Positions 5,637 through 6,096 of a DNA stretch of 6,096 nt are shown here, piece after piece. The notes beneath the pieces were generated by a model that saw nothing but the letters and a program-made list of their open reading frames with translations, did no database searches and was not told where the DNA came from. This DNA comes from Candidatus Komeilibacteria bacterium. Its GTDB lineage: Bacteria > Patescibacteriota > Patescibacteriia > UBA1558. The DNA lies in the NCBI GenBank assembly GCA_024654345.1, contig JANLIN010000004.1:1-6096 (forward strand). Reading direction: 5' to 3'. Position numbers and translations under genes: made by a program. Each line of letters begins with the position of its first letter. Position 1 is the first letter of the stretch.

Positions 5637-5669
5637 AAAAAAACTTGGTTTCGATAACCAAGTTTTTTT
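5637..5669. terminator. Bidirectional intrinsic terminator between convergent genes
   Basis: A 15-bp perfect stem (arms 5637-5650 plus the paired A/T-runs, core ACTTGGTT/AACCAAGT) closes a 5-base loop at 5651-5655. It has an A-run of seven on the left and a T-run of eight on the right, so each strand shows a hairpin followed by a U-tract. It starts 13 bases after the HD-gene stop and ends 23 bases from the stop of the minus-strand membrane-protein gene, ideal for ending both. Confidence 0.92.
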
Positions 5670-5691
5670 TAAATCTGTTTTTTACTTTTCT

Positions 5692-6087
5692 CTAGGGAAG
5701 ATATTTGTCAAAATTTTCACGCGCCTCCAACATTTCCTTTTGTCTCGGCACCTCAATTAACCAGTACTTCAAGATATACAACAACCACAATAAACTGAAT
5801 ACCCACCAGATCAGAGTCCAGCCCCGCATTCCCAAATAGGGAATCATCTGGTGTCGAAAAAAAAGTAAGAGTAGTCCGACGATACTGAAGGCAAATGACC
5901 AGTTGGATAACTTCTGCCACAGGCGCCGATATAAATTCAGTATATTCTTTTTTTTGCGTAACAGCGCAAAAACTACCGCCGCCACAAAAATAATAAGATA
6001 TAACCCGATCCCCATATTAAAAACTTCCGCTTCAATGGGCGGCAGAGAGCGACTAAAAAGATATTCCAGCTGTAACCAATTTGACAT
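5692..6087 (-). CDS. Small membrane protein of unknown function, three predicted helices
   Basis: A 131-residue protein not assigned to a known family. Three hydrophobic helices are visible: about 25-43 (IGLYLIIFVAAVVFALL), about 63-78 (WSFAFSIVGLLLLFF) and about 89-110 (WTLIWWVFSLLWLLYILKYWL). RKKKN follows helix 1, which places that loop in the cytoplasm and suggests N-terminus out and the C-terminus also outside, unless helix 2 does not fully span. The basic and acidic tail after helix 3 (EVPRQKEMLEARENFDKYLP) ends in KYLP. Tryptophan content is high. The ATG at 6087 has only TGAAAAATA before it in the window, so no Shine-Dalgarno is visible and any upstream gene lies outside. The gene ends 23 bases from the shared terminator. 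Function cannot be inferred from its neighbours. Confidence 0.8.
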   Translation of the reverse strand: MSNWLQLEYLFSRSLPPIEAEVFNMGIGLYLIIFVAAVVFALLRKKKNILNLYRRLWQKLSNWSFAFSIVGLLLLFFRHQMIPYLGMRGWTLIWWVFSLLWLLYILKYWLIEVPRQKEMLEARENFDKYLP

Positions 6088-6096
6088 TATTTTTCA

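Overview
This window is about 6.1 kb of compact bacterial chromosome carrying six protein-coding genes. Five are on the minus strand and one is on the plus strand. No rRNA, tRNA, CRISPR array, insertion sequence or phage gene is visible. The organism looks like a bacterium with a small genome. The NusA form (acidic insertion in the N-terminal domain, lysine/glutamate tail), the short HD phosphohydrolase, the small three-helix membrane protein and the surface protein with a single C-terminal anchor all recall Candidate Phyla Radiation (Patescibacteria) genomes. That placement is inferred from the look of the proteins, not from a search, and I hold it at moderate confidence.

Reading along the minus strand from right to left: a 131-residue membrane protein of unknown function (6087-5692) is followed by a strong bidirectional terminator (5637-5669). 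That terminator is shared with a convergent plus-strand HD-domain phosphohydrolase (5043-5624). The HD gene is divergent from a YraN/UPF0102 nuclease-fold gene (4952-4569). Their 90-bp intergenic region holds a 10-bp inverted repeat whose arms fall where outward-facing -35 boxes would be expected. Next is a 349-residue exported surface protein with an Ig-like domain, a very acidic linker, short glycine-phased repeats and a C-terminal membrane anchor (4449-3400). A phased octamer inverted-repeat element (3309-3388), a candidate promoter and a 9-bp hairpin lie before nusA (3209-1947). Last is a membrane-bound proton-pumping pyrophosphatase (hppA, from 1862/1856), which runs off the left edge with 618 codons visible from the ATG at 1856.

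The genes do not form one obvious pathway. nusA (transcription elongation, termination and antitermination) lies outside its usual rimP-nusA-infB setting and is followed by hppA (pyrophosphate-driven ion pumping). The most unusual parts are the non-coding element between the surface protein and nusA, the symmetric divergent promoter region, and the architecture of the surface protein. I saw no clearly new multi-gene system. No stretch longer than 300 bases lacks a gene.
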